Shown here piece after piece: positions 52,075 to 60,505 of a DNA stretch of 64,000 nucleotides. Source of the DNA: JAFGJQ01 sp964586145 (GTDB lineage Bacteria; Planctomycetota; Phycisphaerae; UBA1845); contig CAZPHH010000011.1 in assembly GCA_964586145.1 (NCBI GenBank), positions 1 to 64,000 on the forward strand, written 5' to 3'. The position numbers were made by a program, and so were the translations under genes. Under the pieces are notes generated by a model. It did no database searches. It worked only from the letters and a program-made list of their open reading frames with translations, and was not told the origin of the DNA. Position 1 is the first letter of the stretch, and every line of letters starts with the position of its first letter.

Positions 52075-53568
52075 CTACGTCTTCGGGTGAGCCGTGGCCA
52101 GAATTCGCTGGACCAATGCCGTCGTGCTCTGCCCGGGGACCAGGGGCAGCAGCACCACCTTGCCGCCGCGGGCCTCCACGAACTCGCGGCCGACCACGCC
52201 CTTCTGCGCCCAGTCCTCGCCCTTGACCAGCACGTCCGGCTTGACCTGCCGAACGATCCAGTCCGGGTCCGGCTGATCGAACAGCACAACGTAGTCCACG
52301 CACTCCAGCGCCCCGACCACGCGAGCCCGATCCGCCTCGTTGCAGATGGGCCGGCCCGCCGCCTTGTTCAACGCCCGAACGGACGCGTCGCTGTTGAGCC
52401 CCACCGCGAGCAGCGAGCCCAACTCGCGCGCCCGCATCAGAAAGTCCACGTGCCCGGCGTGCATGAGGTCGTAACAGCCGTTCGTGAACACCACGGTCTC
52501 CCCCCTACTGCGGCGCAGCTCCAGTTCCGCGGTCAGCTCGTCCACGCCACGGAGCTTGCCGTTGCGGCGCGTCTCCTCGAGCCGCAACTCGGCCAGCACC
52601 TCTTCCCGACGGATGGGCACGCAGCCGAACTTCTCCACCTCCAGGCCGCCCGCGATGTTGGCCAGCTTCACCGCCTGCCGCAGTTCGCCGCCCGCGGCGA
52701 CGGCCGCGGCCAGCATGGCCAGCACGGCATCGCCGGCGCCGGTGTTGTCATACACGCTGCGCGGGCGCGTCGCAATGTGCTCCGCGGCGCCCTCGCGGGG
52801 CACCAGGACCGCCCCGTCCCGATCCAGTGTCACAATGATGGCATTGCAGTCCAACCGGCAGCACAGATCGTGAGCCGCCTCCGTCGCCTGCTCCACGGTC
52901 TCGCAGCGCCGCCCGACGGCCGCCGACAACTCGTTGCGGTTCGGCGTCAGAACGCTGACCCCGCGATAATCGCCGTAGTCCGGGATCAAGGCCGGATCGA
53001 GCAGCACGGGCACCGCCCGCCGCTTCGCCGCCTCCACCACGGAGGCAATCAGGTCATGGGTGATGATGCCCTTGCGATAGTCTTCGATGCAAACCACGTC
53101 CGCCGCGTCCACCGCCCGCACCGCCGACTCACAGAGCCGGGCCGCGTCCGCCGGGCAAAGGGCTTCGCGCGACTCCTCGTCCAGCCGCATCAACTGCTGC
53201 CGGTGCCGATGCTGAGCCAGGCCCACCAGCCGCGTCTTGGTCGTGGTCGGCCGGTCGGACACCGCAATGATCCCGTCGTCCCGCACACCCAGGTTCCGCA
53301 GCAGGCTGTTCAACCTCGCCCCGGCCGCGTCGGAGCCGATGACGCCGCAGCAGATCACGTCCAGACCCAGGGCCCGCAGGCAGGCGGCCACGTTCGCGCT
53401 GCCGCCGGCCGCGTCGCTCCGCTCCACCGCCCGCAGCACCGGCACCGGGGCCTCCGGGCTGATGCGCTCCGCATCGCCGTACACATATTGATCGAGGATC
53501 AGGTCGCCGATGAGCGACACGCGGTGTCCTGGAAATGCCTGGACCAGGGCCGTGAGGTCGTGCGTCAT
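52075..53568 (-). CDS. hldE: Bifunctional heptose-7-phosphate kinase/heptose-1-phosphate adenylyltransferase
   Basis: HldE makes ADP-heptose precursors for LPS or S-layer glycans. The 497-residue protein has an N-terminal PfkB kinase (about 1-320) with GDLILDQYVYGDAERISPEA, GGSANVAACLRALGLD and the signature YDNTGAGDAVLA. The C-terminal nucleotidyltransferase (about 345-497) has TNGCYDLMHAGHVDFL, VGLNSDASVRALNKA and the VKGEDWAQ stretch. A bifunctional, E. coli-like arrangement implies a glycan made with heptose in the outer membrane. ATG 53568 is used. Confidence 0.92.
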   Translation of the reverse strand: MTHDLTALVQAFPGHRVSLIGDLILDQYVYGDAERISPEAPVPVLRAVERSDAAGGSANVAACLRALGLDVICCGVIGSDAAGARLNSLLRNLGVRDDGIIAVSDRPTTTKTRLVGLAQHRHRQQLMRLDEESREALCPADAARLCESAVRAVDAADVVCIEDYRKGIITHDLIASVVEAAKRRAVPVLLDPALIPDYGDYRGVSVLTPNRNELSAAVGRRCETVEQATEAAHDLCCRLDCNAIIVTLDRDGAVLVPREGAAEHIATRPRSVYDNTGAGDAVLAMLAAAVAAGGELRQAVKLANIAGGLEVEKFGCVPIRREEVLAELRLEETRRNGKLRGVDELTAELELRRSRGETVVFTNGCYDLMHAGHVDFLMRARELGSLLAVGLNSDASVRALNKAAGRPICNEADRARVVGALECVDYVVLFDQPDPDWIVRQVKPDVLVKGEDWAQKGVVGREFVEARGGKVVLLPLVPGQSTTALVQRILATAHPKT

Positions 53569-53679
53569 GTTCAAGTTCCGCTTCCGCCGGACATGGGCGA
53601 CCATGCTAGGCGCGGCGGGCGGAGGCTGTCAAACAGACCCCATGGCTGCCCGCCGCCTCTCCGGCAGCACGCGGAACGG

Positions 53680-54210
53680 TCAGCGGGTCCTCCCGGACGG
53701 GCGAGCGGGAATCCGGCCGGCAAACGCCGACACGCCCGCGCGTCGCGAACCCGCAAACGCGGAACCCCGCCCCACGAACGAGCCCTCCGCGTCCGACTCG
53801 TCGTCCGGCAGCGGTCGCGAAACGTAGCCGGGACTCGACGCCAGCCGCACCTCCGCCTCGTACGCCCGGAGGATGCACTGCTCGACCCGGCCGCGGCAGG
53901 CCGTGTGCGTGGGATGGGCGATGTCCGCATACAGCTTTTCCCGGCCACTGGCGTCCGTCCGCACGGGCCGGTCGGGCAGCGCAGCGCCGCACTCGTTGCA
54001 GAACCGGGCCCGCAGGTGGTTCTTCTGGCCGCACCGCACACAGCCTGCAACCAGCCTTCGCGATGGCATCGCGACGAACGGACCGTGTGGACCGTCGATG
54101 ACTCTCAAGTCCCGGATGACGAACTCGTTGTCGAGGGTGATGCTGCAGTATGCCCGTAGCCGGTCCCCCACACGGTCGTTGAGCCTGATCTGAACCTCGG
54201 AAATTTCCAT
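53680..54210 (-). CDS. spoVG: SpoVG-family protein with inserted zinc ribbon
   Basis: The 176-residue product begins as SpoVG (MEISEVQIRLNDRVGDRLRA, then ITLDNEFVIRDLRVIDG and PFVAMPSRR). A four-Cys ribbon follows (Cys-x2-Cys ... CNEC) at about residues 57-75. The second SpoVG half resumes (KLYADIAHPTHTACRGRVEQ). SpoVG proteins bind nucleic acid. Ordinary SpoVG has no ribbon and ends about residue 95; the tail here is long and Arg/Pro-rich. It follows ispE with 19 bases between, an order also known in Firmicutes. Confidence 0.85.
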   Translation of the reverse strand: MEISEVQIRLNDRVGDRLRAYCSITLDNEFVIRDLRVIDGPHGPFVAMPSRRLVAGCVRCGQKNHLRARFCNECGAALPDRPVRTDASGREKLYADIAHPTHTACRGRVEQCILRAYEAEVRLASSPGYVSRPLPDDESDAEGSFVGRGSAFAGSRRAGVSAFAGRIPARPSGRTR

Positions 54211-54229
54211 GTGTCCCTCTGCAGAAAGT

Positions 54230-55123
54230 CTAAACCTGTGGCACCGGCGCGCGGACCGCCGTTGCCCCCGTACCCAATTGCCGCGCCCGCATCGTCTCCA
54301 CCCAGGCCGTCGCCTCCGTCGCCTCGTCGAAAAGCGCGTAGACCACGGACCCGGCCCCGCTGATCCGCGCGGGCCGACCGCCTGCGTCCTGCACCCGGCC
54401 CAGAAGCCGTTCCATCGCAGGACACACGCGGAAGACGCCGCGTTCCAGGTCGTTCACCAGATGCGGGCCGATCGCTTCCGCCGTCGTGCAGCGCGCGATC
54501 GCCTGAATGGCCCCATCCTCCTCCGCCCGCACACCAGGCGGACACTCCAGCGCCGCATACACGGCCGGTGTGGACACGGCTTCCCCGCTGAATACCAGCC
54601 CCACCCATCCCGACCAGCCCAGCGCAACACGTTCCGCTCGCTCACCCCGCCCGCGAATGACCGCGGCCGGCAGATGGAAAAACAGTGGGACATCCGATCC
54701 GATCTCGGCACCCATCTCGGCCAGCGCCGCGTCACTCACGTCCACCCGCCAGAGCCGCCGAAGCCCCTTCAGAGTCGCCGCCGCATCACTGCTGCCGCCG
54801 CCCAGACCCGCCGCCACGGGAATCGCCTTCTCCAGGCGCATCTGCGCGCCCGCCTCCAAGCCCAGCCGACGGGCCAGCAGCCGAGCCGTACGCACAACAA
54901 GATTGTCATCACCAACGGGCAGGCCCGGCGGATCGCATTCCAGCCGGATCACCCCAGGCGAGCCCGGTGCCAGCCGCAGCGTGTCGCACAGGTCGATCCC
55001 CACGACCAACGATGTCAGTTCGTGAAACCCGTCGGCCCGACGGCCATGCACGCGCAGAGACAGATTGACCTTGGCCGGAGCCGTCAGTGTTTCTGAGTAG
55101 TCGATCTGGTGAGAATCAATCAT
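54230..55123 (-). CDS. ispE: 4-diphosphocytidyl-2-C-methylerythritol kinase
   Basis: This GHMP kinase is in the MEP pathway of isoprenoid synthesis. It has 297 residues, with the start of the family seen as APAKVNLSLRVHGRRADGFH, the ATP-binding loop PVAAGLGGGSSDAAATL, VPLFFHLPAAVIRGRGE and the closing motif RISGAGSVVYAL. ATG 55123 lacks an obvious strong ribosome site. It is upstream of spoVG and the two are presumably cotranscribed. Confidence 0.93.
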   Translation of the reverse strand: MIDSHQIDYSETLTAPAKVNLSLRVHGRRADGFHELTSLVVGIDLCDTLRLAPGSPGVIRLECDPPGLPVGDDNLVVRTARLLARRLGLEAGAQMRLEKAIPVAAGLGGGSSDAAATLKGLRRLWRVDVSDAALAEMGAEIGSDVPLFFHLPAAVIRGRGERAERVALGWSGWVGLVFSGEAVSTPAVYAALECPPGVRAEEDGAIQAIARCTTAEAIGPHLVNDLERGVFRVCPAMERLLGRVQDAGGRPARISGAGSVVYALFDEATEATAWVETMRARQLGTGATAVRAPVPQV

Positions 55124-55547
55124 TCACCGGTTCCCGCGGCGTCAGCCGCAACGGCCAGCCGGAATCCCGCCGGCGAGATCCCCTCATGACGATTTATCGC
55201 CATTTCAATTGGAACACTCCAATCTACACTGCATGGGCCAATCCTCACACGCCAACCCACCCCCTGGCCGCCAAACCCACGAATCATCAACCAGGAACAC
55301 GCTCTAAAGGTATATATAACAATAGTTTATCAAGAGAGCCAGCGTCACCGCCCGATAGTATCGACCAGACCAAGGCCAAGCCATCCCAATCATCCCGATC
55401 CCTACAAACCGAACCCGAATCGTAACCACTTGCACGGAATATGGTAAGCGCCATCTGCCTTCGGGCCTTCCGCACCGCGGGGCCGTTTGCATCGCTGGTT
55501 GGTCAGCGTTGTGTCCGGAGAGACCTCGTATTGGAGGGAGGAGAGGC
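55124..55547. other. AT-rich intergenic region
   Basis: About 420 bases, clearly lower in GC than the rest. A strongly AT-rich tract TATATATAACAATAG lies at about 55312-55326 and could supply a -10 element for either divergent neighbour. No gene is seen. Confidence 0.5.
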
Positions 55548-56039
55548 GTGGAACCGATTCAGCCTGTTTCGATTTCGAACGTCGGATTGAGCCGTCCGAC
55601 CGGCAGCTCGGCGGTCGAGACGGCGGCCGGGGCGAGCAGCGTCGGGCAGTCTGTGGGGCTGCAGAGCGAGTCGGCGTCGTCCATCACGATGAGCACCTCG
55701 AACGTCACGATGGTGTACTCGCGGGTGGATTCGCTGATGAACTCGGTGGGGCTCGACCTGCAGAACAACCAACTGCTGCGGATGATCATCGCGTTCATGA
55801 TCATGCAGGCCCTGCTCGGTCAGGAGGATGGCAATCAGCAGACGCGCGGGGCCGACATCCTCGGCGCCGGGCTCGGCCAGACGCAGTCGAACGCCACGTT
55901 CCTGTCCATGCAGTCCGAGACGAACACCGTGCAGATCCAGCACCAGTCCAGCTTGCTGTCGACGGCCCAGGCCGTCCAGTCGCTGGGCACCGCTGCGGAG
56001 GACACCAGCCAGGGCGGACAGGTGGATACGGTGGCATAG
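55548..56039 (+). CDS. Ser/Thr/Gln-rich protein, unknown, 163 aa
   Basis: Two overlapping purine runs, GGAGGGAGGAGAGGC, end just before a GTG at 55548, one of the strongest ribosome sites in the window. The product opens MEPIQPVSISNVGLSRPTGS and is rich in Ser, Thr, Gln and Asn, with a more hydrophobic middle (LLRMIIAFMIMQALLGQ) that may form a helix. The remainder has repeated Gln-Ser-x-Thr stretches. I do not recognise a family. The low-complexity composition resembles structural or secreted proteins, but no signal peptide is clear. Confidence 0.65.
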   Translation: MEPIQPVSISNVGLSRPTGSSAVETAAGASSVGQSVGLQSESASSITMSTSNVTMVYSRVDSLMNSVGLDLQNNQLLRMIIAFMIMQALLGQEDGNQQTRGADILGAGLGQTQSNATFLSMQSETNTVQIQHQSSLLSTAQAVQSLGTAAEDTSQGGQVDTVA

Positions 56040-56183
56040 GCTCGGGGTTCGTCCGGGGCTGGGATGGGTATTTTTGGCAACGGCGGATGGGCCGCGGAGG
56101 GTTGACTCTGCGCGGGCCCGTCCCTAAGCTTGGTGCATCCTGGGACGGGTTGGCTGGGGAAGGCCAACCCGGTTTTTCTGGCG

Positions 56184-56259
56184 GCCCCCATCGTCTAGTG
56201 GCCTAGGATATCAGGTTCTCATCCTGAAGACAGGGGTTCGAGTCCCCTTGGGGGTGCCA
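56184..56259 (+). tRNA. tRNA-Glu (anticodon CTC)
   Basis: The acceptor stem pairs GCCCCCA with TGGGGGT, where the first pair is G-U. The anticodon stem is TCAGG/CCTGA around TTCTCAT, so the anticodon is CTC and reads GAG. The T stem is AGGGG/CCCCT around TTCGAGT. CCA is encoded (56257-56259) after the G discriminator. gltX elsewhere in the window charges it. A 16-bp hairpin follows at 56265. Confidence 0.93.
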
Positions 56260-56264
56260 TTTCG

Positions 56265-56307
56265 ATCAGCCCTGTCGCCCACGCAAGCCGCGGGCGGCGG
56301 GGCTGAT
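56265..56307 (+). terminator. Strong 16-bp hairpin after tRNA-Glu
   Basis: 56265-56280 and 56292-56307 pair over 16 bases with two U-G wobbles and an 11-base loop. It begins five bases past the CCA. A short T-containing run (TTGCTTT) follows. This is likely the tRNA transcript terminator, although the run of U is weak. Confidence 0.6.
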
Positions 56308-56345
56308 TGCTTTCCGCCGGACCGCCCGGGGTCGCGGCCTGCCGC

Positions 56346-56654
56346 ATGAATCCCGACACGCACAGCAAGCCCCCAGCCCAAACCCCCGTCCGGAACGAAG
56401 GCCTTCTGTGCCTGAACTGCGACTGCAACCGGGCCGGCCTGCCCTCGGGTCTGTGCTCGGAGTGCGGGCAGGCGTTCGATGTGGTGGGCCATCATCAAAA
56501 TGACGCTGGCGAGCACCGAGCTGTTCTGACAACGAAGGGAGTTCATTGGTTCGAGGACCCCAGCCACGAGAGGGTAGACTCCGAAGGCTTCGGCACGGTG
56601 GGACGGGAAAGACAGATGCCAGGCGAGAGCTCTCCTGGTTGTCGCGAACGATAA
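56346..56654 (+). pseudogene. Zinc-ribbon N-terminal fragment, possibly a broken gene
   Basis: From ATG 56346 the frame encodes a Cys ribbon: LCLNCDCNRAGLPSGLCSEC, then GQAFDV. This is the leader type CxxC...GLP...CxECG that opens many planctomycete membrane proteins. After residue 50 the frame continues without any membrane helix or similarity, and ends by chance at 56654. It looks like the start of a larger gene that has been cut off just downstream of a tRNA, where integration scars are common. An intact small protein is possible. Confidence 0.45.
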
Positions 56655-56702
56655 CGGATGAACGTGGAGACCGATCGAAAGGGAACAGACGGTGCGAGGG
56701 TC

Positions 56703-57758
56703 CTACGTTACCGGCACGAACCGCGGCAGGCACACCACGAATTCACAGCCCGCATCGGGGCAGTTGGTGACGCTGATCTCGCCGCCGTGGAGGCGGGCGA
56801 CGCCGGACGCGATGGCCAGACCCAGACCTACGCCCTGGCCGGTGGCGTCGCCGCGGGCGACGGAGTAGAAGCGCTCAAAGACGTGGGGCAGGTGTTCCGG
56901 CGGCAGGCCGGGACCGCGGTCGCGGATCCGGACGGCGGTCGTCTCCGCGTCAGACGTCACGTGAATGTCCACCGCCTGGTCTACTGGTGAGAACCGGACG
57001 GCGTTGTGGACGAGGTTCATCACCATGGTCCGCAGGAGCTCGGCCTCTCCGTGGACCAGCACTTCCGGCTCGTCCGGAGCGGGCATGGCGAGGCGGGTGA
57101 CCAGGCGGACCTCCCGCTGGTGGGCGGACAGGGCACAGGCCTGGACGGCATCGGTCACGACCTCGTTGATCGAGACGGGCACGGTGGCCGACGGCCCCAG
57201 CCCCGCATCCGCCCGGGCGAGCGTAAGCAGGCTGTGGACCAGTTGCCCGAGCCGGCGCATCTCGTCCTGGACGCCGGTGACGAATCGGGCGTACTCCTCC
57301 GCGGTGCGAGCCCGCTGGGCCATGACCTGGGCCTCGCCCAGCAGGGCGGCCACCGGCGTGCGGAACTCGTGGGCGGCATTGGCGATGAAGCGTTCCTGAG
57401 CGGCCATGGCCGCTTCCAGCCGATCGAGCATCCGGTTCACCGTGCGGGCCAGTTGGGCCATTTCGCCGCGGCCGGGGGGCACGGGGATGCGATGGTCCAG
57501 GCAGTCCACCGACCAGTCGTCGGCCTCCTGCGTGATGACGCGGATCGGCCGGAGCATGGTCCAGGCGATCCACCCGGCCGTCAGCCCGGCGGCGATCGCG
57601 GCCAGGGGCGCGCCGATCAGCAGTGCGACGGGCAGTTTGTGCTCGTCGGGCTCACCGAGCCGCGCCGCCACTGCGGCGCATGCGACCAGAGTCGCCCCGA
57701 CGATTCCCGTGGAGGCGATGGTCAGCTTGGCCCGGAGCGATCGAAAACGGTCCAGCAT
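56703..57758 (-). CDS. Sensor histidine kinase (OmpR-partner type)
   Basis: This 351-residue kinase has two N-terminal membrane helices (about 10-30, 42-65) and a short extracytoplasmic loop, then a HAMP-like segment (RPIRVITQEADDWSV). The phospho-accepting His is in ANAAHEFRTPVAALLGE. The ATPase domain has the N box NLVHNAVRFSP, the G1 box RDRGPGLPPE and the G2 box GQGVGLGLAIASG. The loop is too short to be a large sensor. It lies 24 bases after the response-regulator gene and is probably cotranscribed with it. Confidence 0.9.
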   Translation of the reverse strand: MLDRFRSLRAKLTIASTGIVGATLVACAAVAARLGEPDEHKLPVALLIGAPLAAIAAGLTAGWIAWTMLRPIRVITQEADDWSVDCLDHRIPVPPGRGEMAQLARTVNRMLDRLEAAMAAQERFIANAAHEFRTPVAALLGEAQVMAQRARTAEEYARFVTGVQDEMRRLGQLVHSLLTLARADAGLGPSATVPVSINEVVTDAVQACALSAHQREVRLVTRLAMPAPDEPEVLVHGEAELLRTMVMNLVHNAVRFSPVDQAVDIHVTSDAETTAVRIRDRGPGLPPEHLPHVFERFYSVARGDATGQGVGLGLAIASGVARLHGGEISVTNCPDAGCEFVVCLPRFVPVT

Positions 57759-57782
57759 GGTGAGGATTCCGTCCAGGGCCGG

Positions 57783-58466
57783 TCAGGCGTCGGGGCCTTC
57801 CGCGCTGAGCACGTAGCCGGCACCGATCACCGTATGAATCAGCGGCTTCTCGAAGCCCTTGTCGATTTTGCGGCGGAGCATGCTGACGTACACGTCGATC
57901 ACGTTGCTATCCGCGTCGAAGTACATGTCCCACACGTGCTCGCCGATGGCGGCCCGGCTGAGTATGCGACCGGGATTCCGCATGAAATACTCCAGCAGGG
58001 CGAATTCCTTCGGGGTCAGGCGAACGCGCTCGCCCCCCCGGAACACCTTGCGGGTGGTCAGGTTCATCTCGACGTCCTCGAACTTCAGGACGGCGGCCTC
58101 CTGGGCCTGTCCGCGTCGAAGCAGGGCCCGCACGCGGGCGACCAGTTCGTCGAACTCGAAGGGTTTGGTCAGGTAGTCATCCGCGCCGGCATCCAGGCCG
58201 GCCACCTTGTCGGCGGTCGTGGACAGCGCCGTGAGCATGAGGATGGGTGTGGTCACGCCTCGGCGGCGGAGATTTCGGCAGACCTCAATCCCGTCGGCGT
58301 CGGGGAGCATGACGTCGAGGATGATACCGTCGTAGGGTTCCCGGGCGCCCCGTTCCTCCCCGTCGCGGGCGTTGGACGAAACATCCACGCCGTACCCCTG
58401 TTCTCGCAGTCCCTGCCGGATGAACCGGGCCATTCTGGGGTTGTCTTCGATGACCAGGATCTGCAT
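57783..58466 (-). CDS. OmpR/CusR-family response regulator
   Basis: This 227-residue regulator has a receiver domain (acidic pocket EDNPRMARF, phospho-Asp in GIILDVMLPDADG, the Thr in MLTALSTT, Lys in DYLTKPF) and a C-terminal winged helix (LTPKEFALLEYFMRNPGRIL, then VIDVYVSMLRRKIDK). CusR/CzcR-type regulators are similar and often answer to metals. ATG 58466 is used. It precedes the kinase gene on the same strand; no target operator could be picked out. Confidence 0.92.
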   Translation of the reverse strand: MQILVIEDNPRMARFIRQGLREQGYGVDVSSNARDGEERGAREPYDGIILDVMLPDADGIEVCRNLRRRGVTTPILMLTALSTTADKVAGLDAGADDYLTKPFEFDELVARVRALLRRGQAQEAAVLKFEDVEMNLTTRKVFRGGERVRLTPKEFALLEYFMRNPGRILSRAAIGEHVWDMYFDADSNVIDVYVSMLRRKIDKGFEKPLIHTVIGAGYVLSAEGPDA

Positions 58467-58616
58467 GACGCGTGTACGTCCGCCGCGGCGACCGGCCGGC
58501 CGGGTGCTCCGCGAGCCCATGCCCTCCGTTCCGCCCCGATCCGCCACGTGCGCAGGAGTCTACCGAGCCTGGGGGAGGCCAGGCAACCGGTTGCCTGTCA
58601 CGCCGGGATCGGATCG

Positions 58617-60344
58617 TCAGGCGTACCAGGCCCGGCTGAGCCCGGTGAAGAACGCCCGGGCGCCGACGGCCAGGTTGCGCAAGGTGTAGCCACCCTCCTG
58701 CACGACCAGGGTCGGCAGGTTCAATTGCCCGATGCCCTCGCCTGTTCGGCGGATGCCGTTCGCGGAAAGGGCGAAGTTGCCCGTGGGGTCACCCCGCATG
58801 GTGTCGTAGCCGAGGGAGACGACCAGCCAGGCCGGCTTGAACGCGCGGATGTCCGACAGCGCGTGCTGAAGGGTCTCGAGGTAGCCCTCGTCGCCCAGTA
58901 GGTTGCCCAGGGTGTAGTTGCGGTTGGCGCCGCGGCCGTCGCCCGTGCCGCGCTCGTCGGCGTATCCGGCGAAGTAGGGGTAGTGGTCGCGCGGGTGCCC
59001 GTGCAGGGAGACGGTCAGCACGTCACCGCGGGAGTAGAAGATGTCCTGCTGGCCGTTGCCGTGATGATAGTCCACATCCAGGATCGCCACCGTGCCGGAG
59101 CGCGAAAGCTGCTCGGCTGCGATGGCGGCGTTGTTGAAGTAGCAGAAGCCGCCATAGACCCTTCGCTCCGCGTGGTGCCCGGGCGGGCGGCAGACGGCGT
59201 ACACGATGTGCTCGCCCGCCTGGAGCAGCCGGGCGGCGGACACCACACAATCCACAGCGGCGCGGGCGGCCTTGTAGGCGTCGCGTCCCAGCGGCGTGAA
59301 CGTGTCGATGCAGTAGTAGCCTGCGCGGATCGGCATCTCCCGCGGCTTCCGCTCCGGCCGGCGAATGGGGAACACTTGCGGGTAGATGGTTTCGGTCGGG
59401 CCCAGGTTCTCGGTGGCCCGACGGAGATATGACACGAAGTCCGCATCATGCACGGCGCGGATGGGACCTTCCCCGACGTGGGCGACCGGGCGTATCTCGT
59501 GGGGCAGGTTTTGGAGGGCTTTGAGGATCGCTCCCACCCGCGCGGGACGCTCGACGTAGCCGGCCGACCGGACGTGGTGGATCTCATGCTGGGCTGGAAC
59601 CACGACTTTAATGGGCCGGATCTGTCCGTGCGAGGCCGCCACGGGGGCCTCTGCGGCTGCGTAGCGCGGGGTTCGGAGTCGGACGGGATCGTCGCGGAAA
59701 GACTGGACGATCATCCGCACGTCCGGCTCGTCGCCCCGCTTGCCGTAGCGGGCCTGCAGGATGCGGCGAGCCGCGTGCCGGGCGCGGTCGCGAGGCAGCG
59801 GCCGGCCGCGGCCGAGATCGTCGTACACGAGGAAGGGCGGATCGTAGTCCGGCCGGACGGGCGGATCGTCCCATCGCGTGCCCAGGATGGGGCAGGCGCC
59901 GAACCGTTCGTAGAATTTGAGCCGGGCGCGCCGTTCGGGGAGGACTTTCGGATCGACCACGTGGTCCGGCTCGTCCGGGGGCACCTCCATGAAGAGGCCG
60001 TCGGCGCCCTTGTGGAGCAGGTACTCGCGTACCGCTTCGTAGAGGGCTTGTCCGACGCCCCGCCCCCGGCGTTCCGGTCCGCTTCCGATGTAGTCCAGGA
60101 ACCCGTAGCGAACGCGAGGGAAGTAGTAGACCAGGGCCAGCCCGATCATCCGCCCGCGTTCGTCCTCCGCGGTCAGGACGACGACGTCGTGATCCAGGGC
60201 GGCACGGTTCTTCACCAGCCAGGCCAGACGTTCGGCGTACTCCTGCTCCCGGGGGAAGACCTTGCGAAACAGGGCCTGCGCCTCGGTGAGGCGGCGGCGA
60301 TCGGCGTCCGTCGCGGTGTCGAAAAGCCTCCCGAACCGAATCAC
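58617..60344 (-). CDS. Fusion of a GNAT acetyltransferase and a histone-deacetylase-like (acetylpolyamine hydrolase) domain
   Basis: A single frame of 575 residues joins two activities. Residues 1-190 are a GNAT acetyltransferase, with VVVLTAEDERGRMIGLALVY and the acetyl-CoA loop RRGRGVGQALYEA. Residues 250-575 are a class II HDAC/acetylpolyamine-amidohydrolase domain with CRPPGHHAERRVYGGFCYFN, then ILDVDYHHGNGQQDIFY (Asp425, His427), LTVSLHGHP, LGYDTMRGDPTG (Asp514) and the Tyr-bearing EGGYTL. Zinc ligands and the His pair (390-391) are intact. The start is a GTG at 60344 after AGGAGG, 9 bases away; an upstream TTG would add 27 residues. Both sites look active, so it may add and remove acetyl groups on the same kind of substrate. 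Confidence 0.87.
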   Translation of the reverse strand: MIRFGRLFDTATDADRRRLTEAQALFRKVFPREQEYAERLAWLVKNRAALDHDVVVLTAEDERGRMIGLALVYYFPRVRYGFLDYIGSGPERRGRGVGQALYEAVREYLLHKGADGLFMEVPPDEPDHVVDPKVLPERRARLKFYERFGACPILGTRWDDPPVRPDYDPPFLVYDDLGRGRPLPRDRARHAARRILQARYGKRGDEPDVRMIVQSFRDDPVRLRTPRYAAAEAPVAASHGQIRPIKVVVPAQHEIHHVRSAGYVERPARVGAILKALQNLPHEIRPVAHVGEGPIRAVHDADFVSYLRRATENLGPTETIYPQVFPIRRPERKPREMPIRAGYYCIDTFTPLGRDAYKAARAAVDCVVSAARLLQAGEHIVYAVCRPPGHHAERRVYGGFCYFNNAAIAAEQLSRSGTVAILDVDYHHGNGQQDIFYSRGDVLTVSLHGHPRDHYPYFAGYADERGTGDGRGANRNYTLGNLLGDEGYLETLQHALSDIRAFKPAWLVVSLGYDTMRGDPTGNFALSANGIRRTGEGIGQLNLPTLVVQEGGYTLRNLAVGARAFFTGLSRAWYA

Positions 60345-60505
60345 GGTCTGGAACCTCCTGGCCACCCGAACCGATGGAAGGAAGGTCGAGTGACGTACGC
60401 TACCCGGACCGAGCCGCGTCGGCAATTCGTGCGCCCTCCGGCGGATTAAGAGATTTTCACGTCCATTTCATCGCCGGCTAAGTCCGGCGTGGAATAGTGT
60501 TGACC

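Noticed and set aside
51049..54159. Plus-strand frame of about 1000 codons opposite wrbA, hldE and spoVG
   Set aside because: Antisense shadow of three clear genes with biased His/Arg/Pro composition and no domain.
58617..60425. Longer form of the GNAT-HDAC protein from a TTG
   Set aside because: The GTG at 60344 has a strong AGGAGG and begins at the first residues of the GNAT domain.
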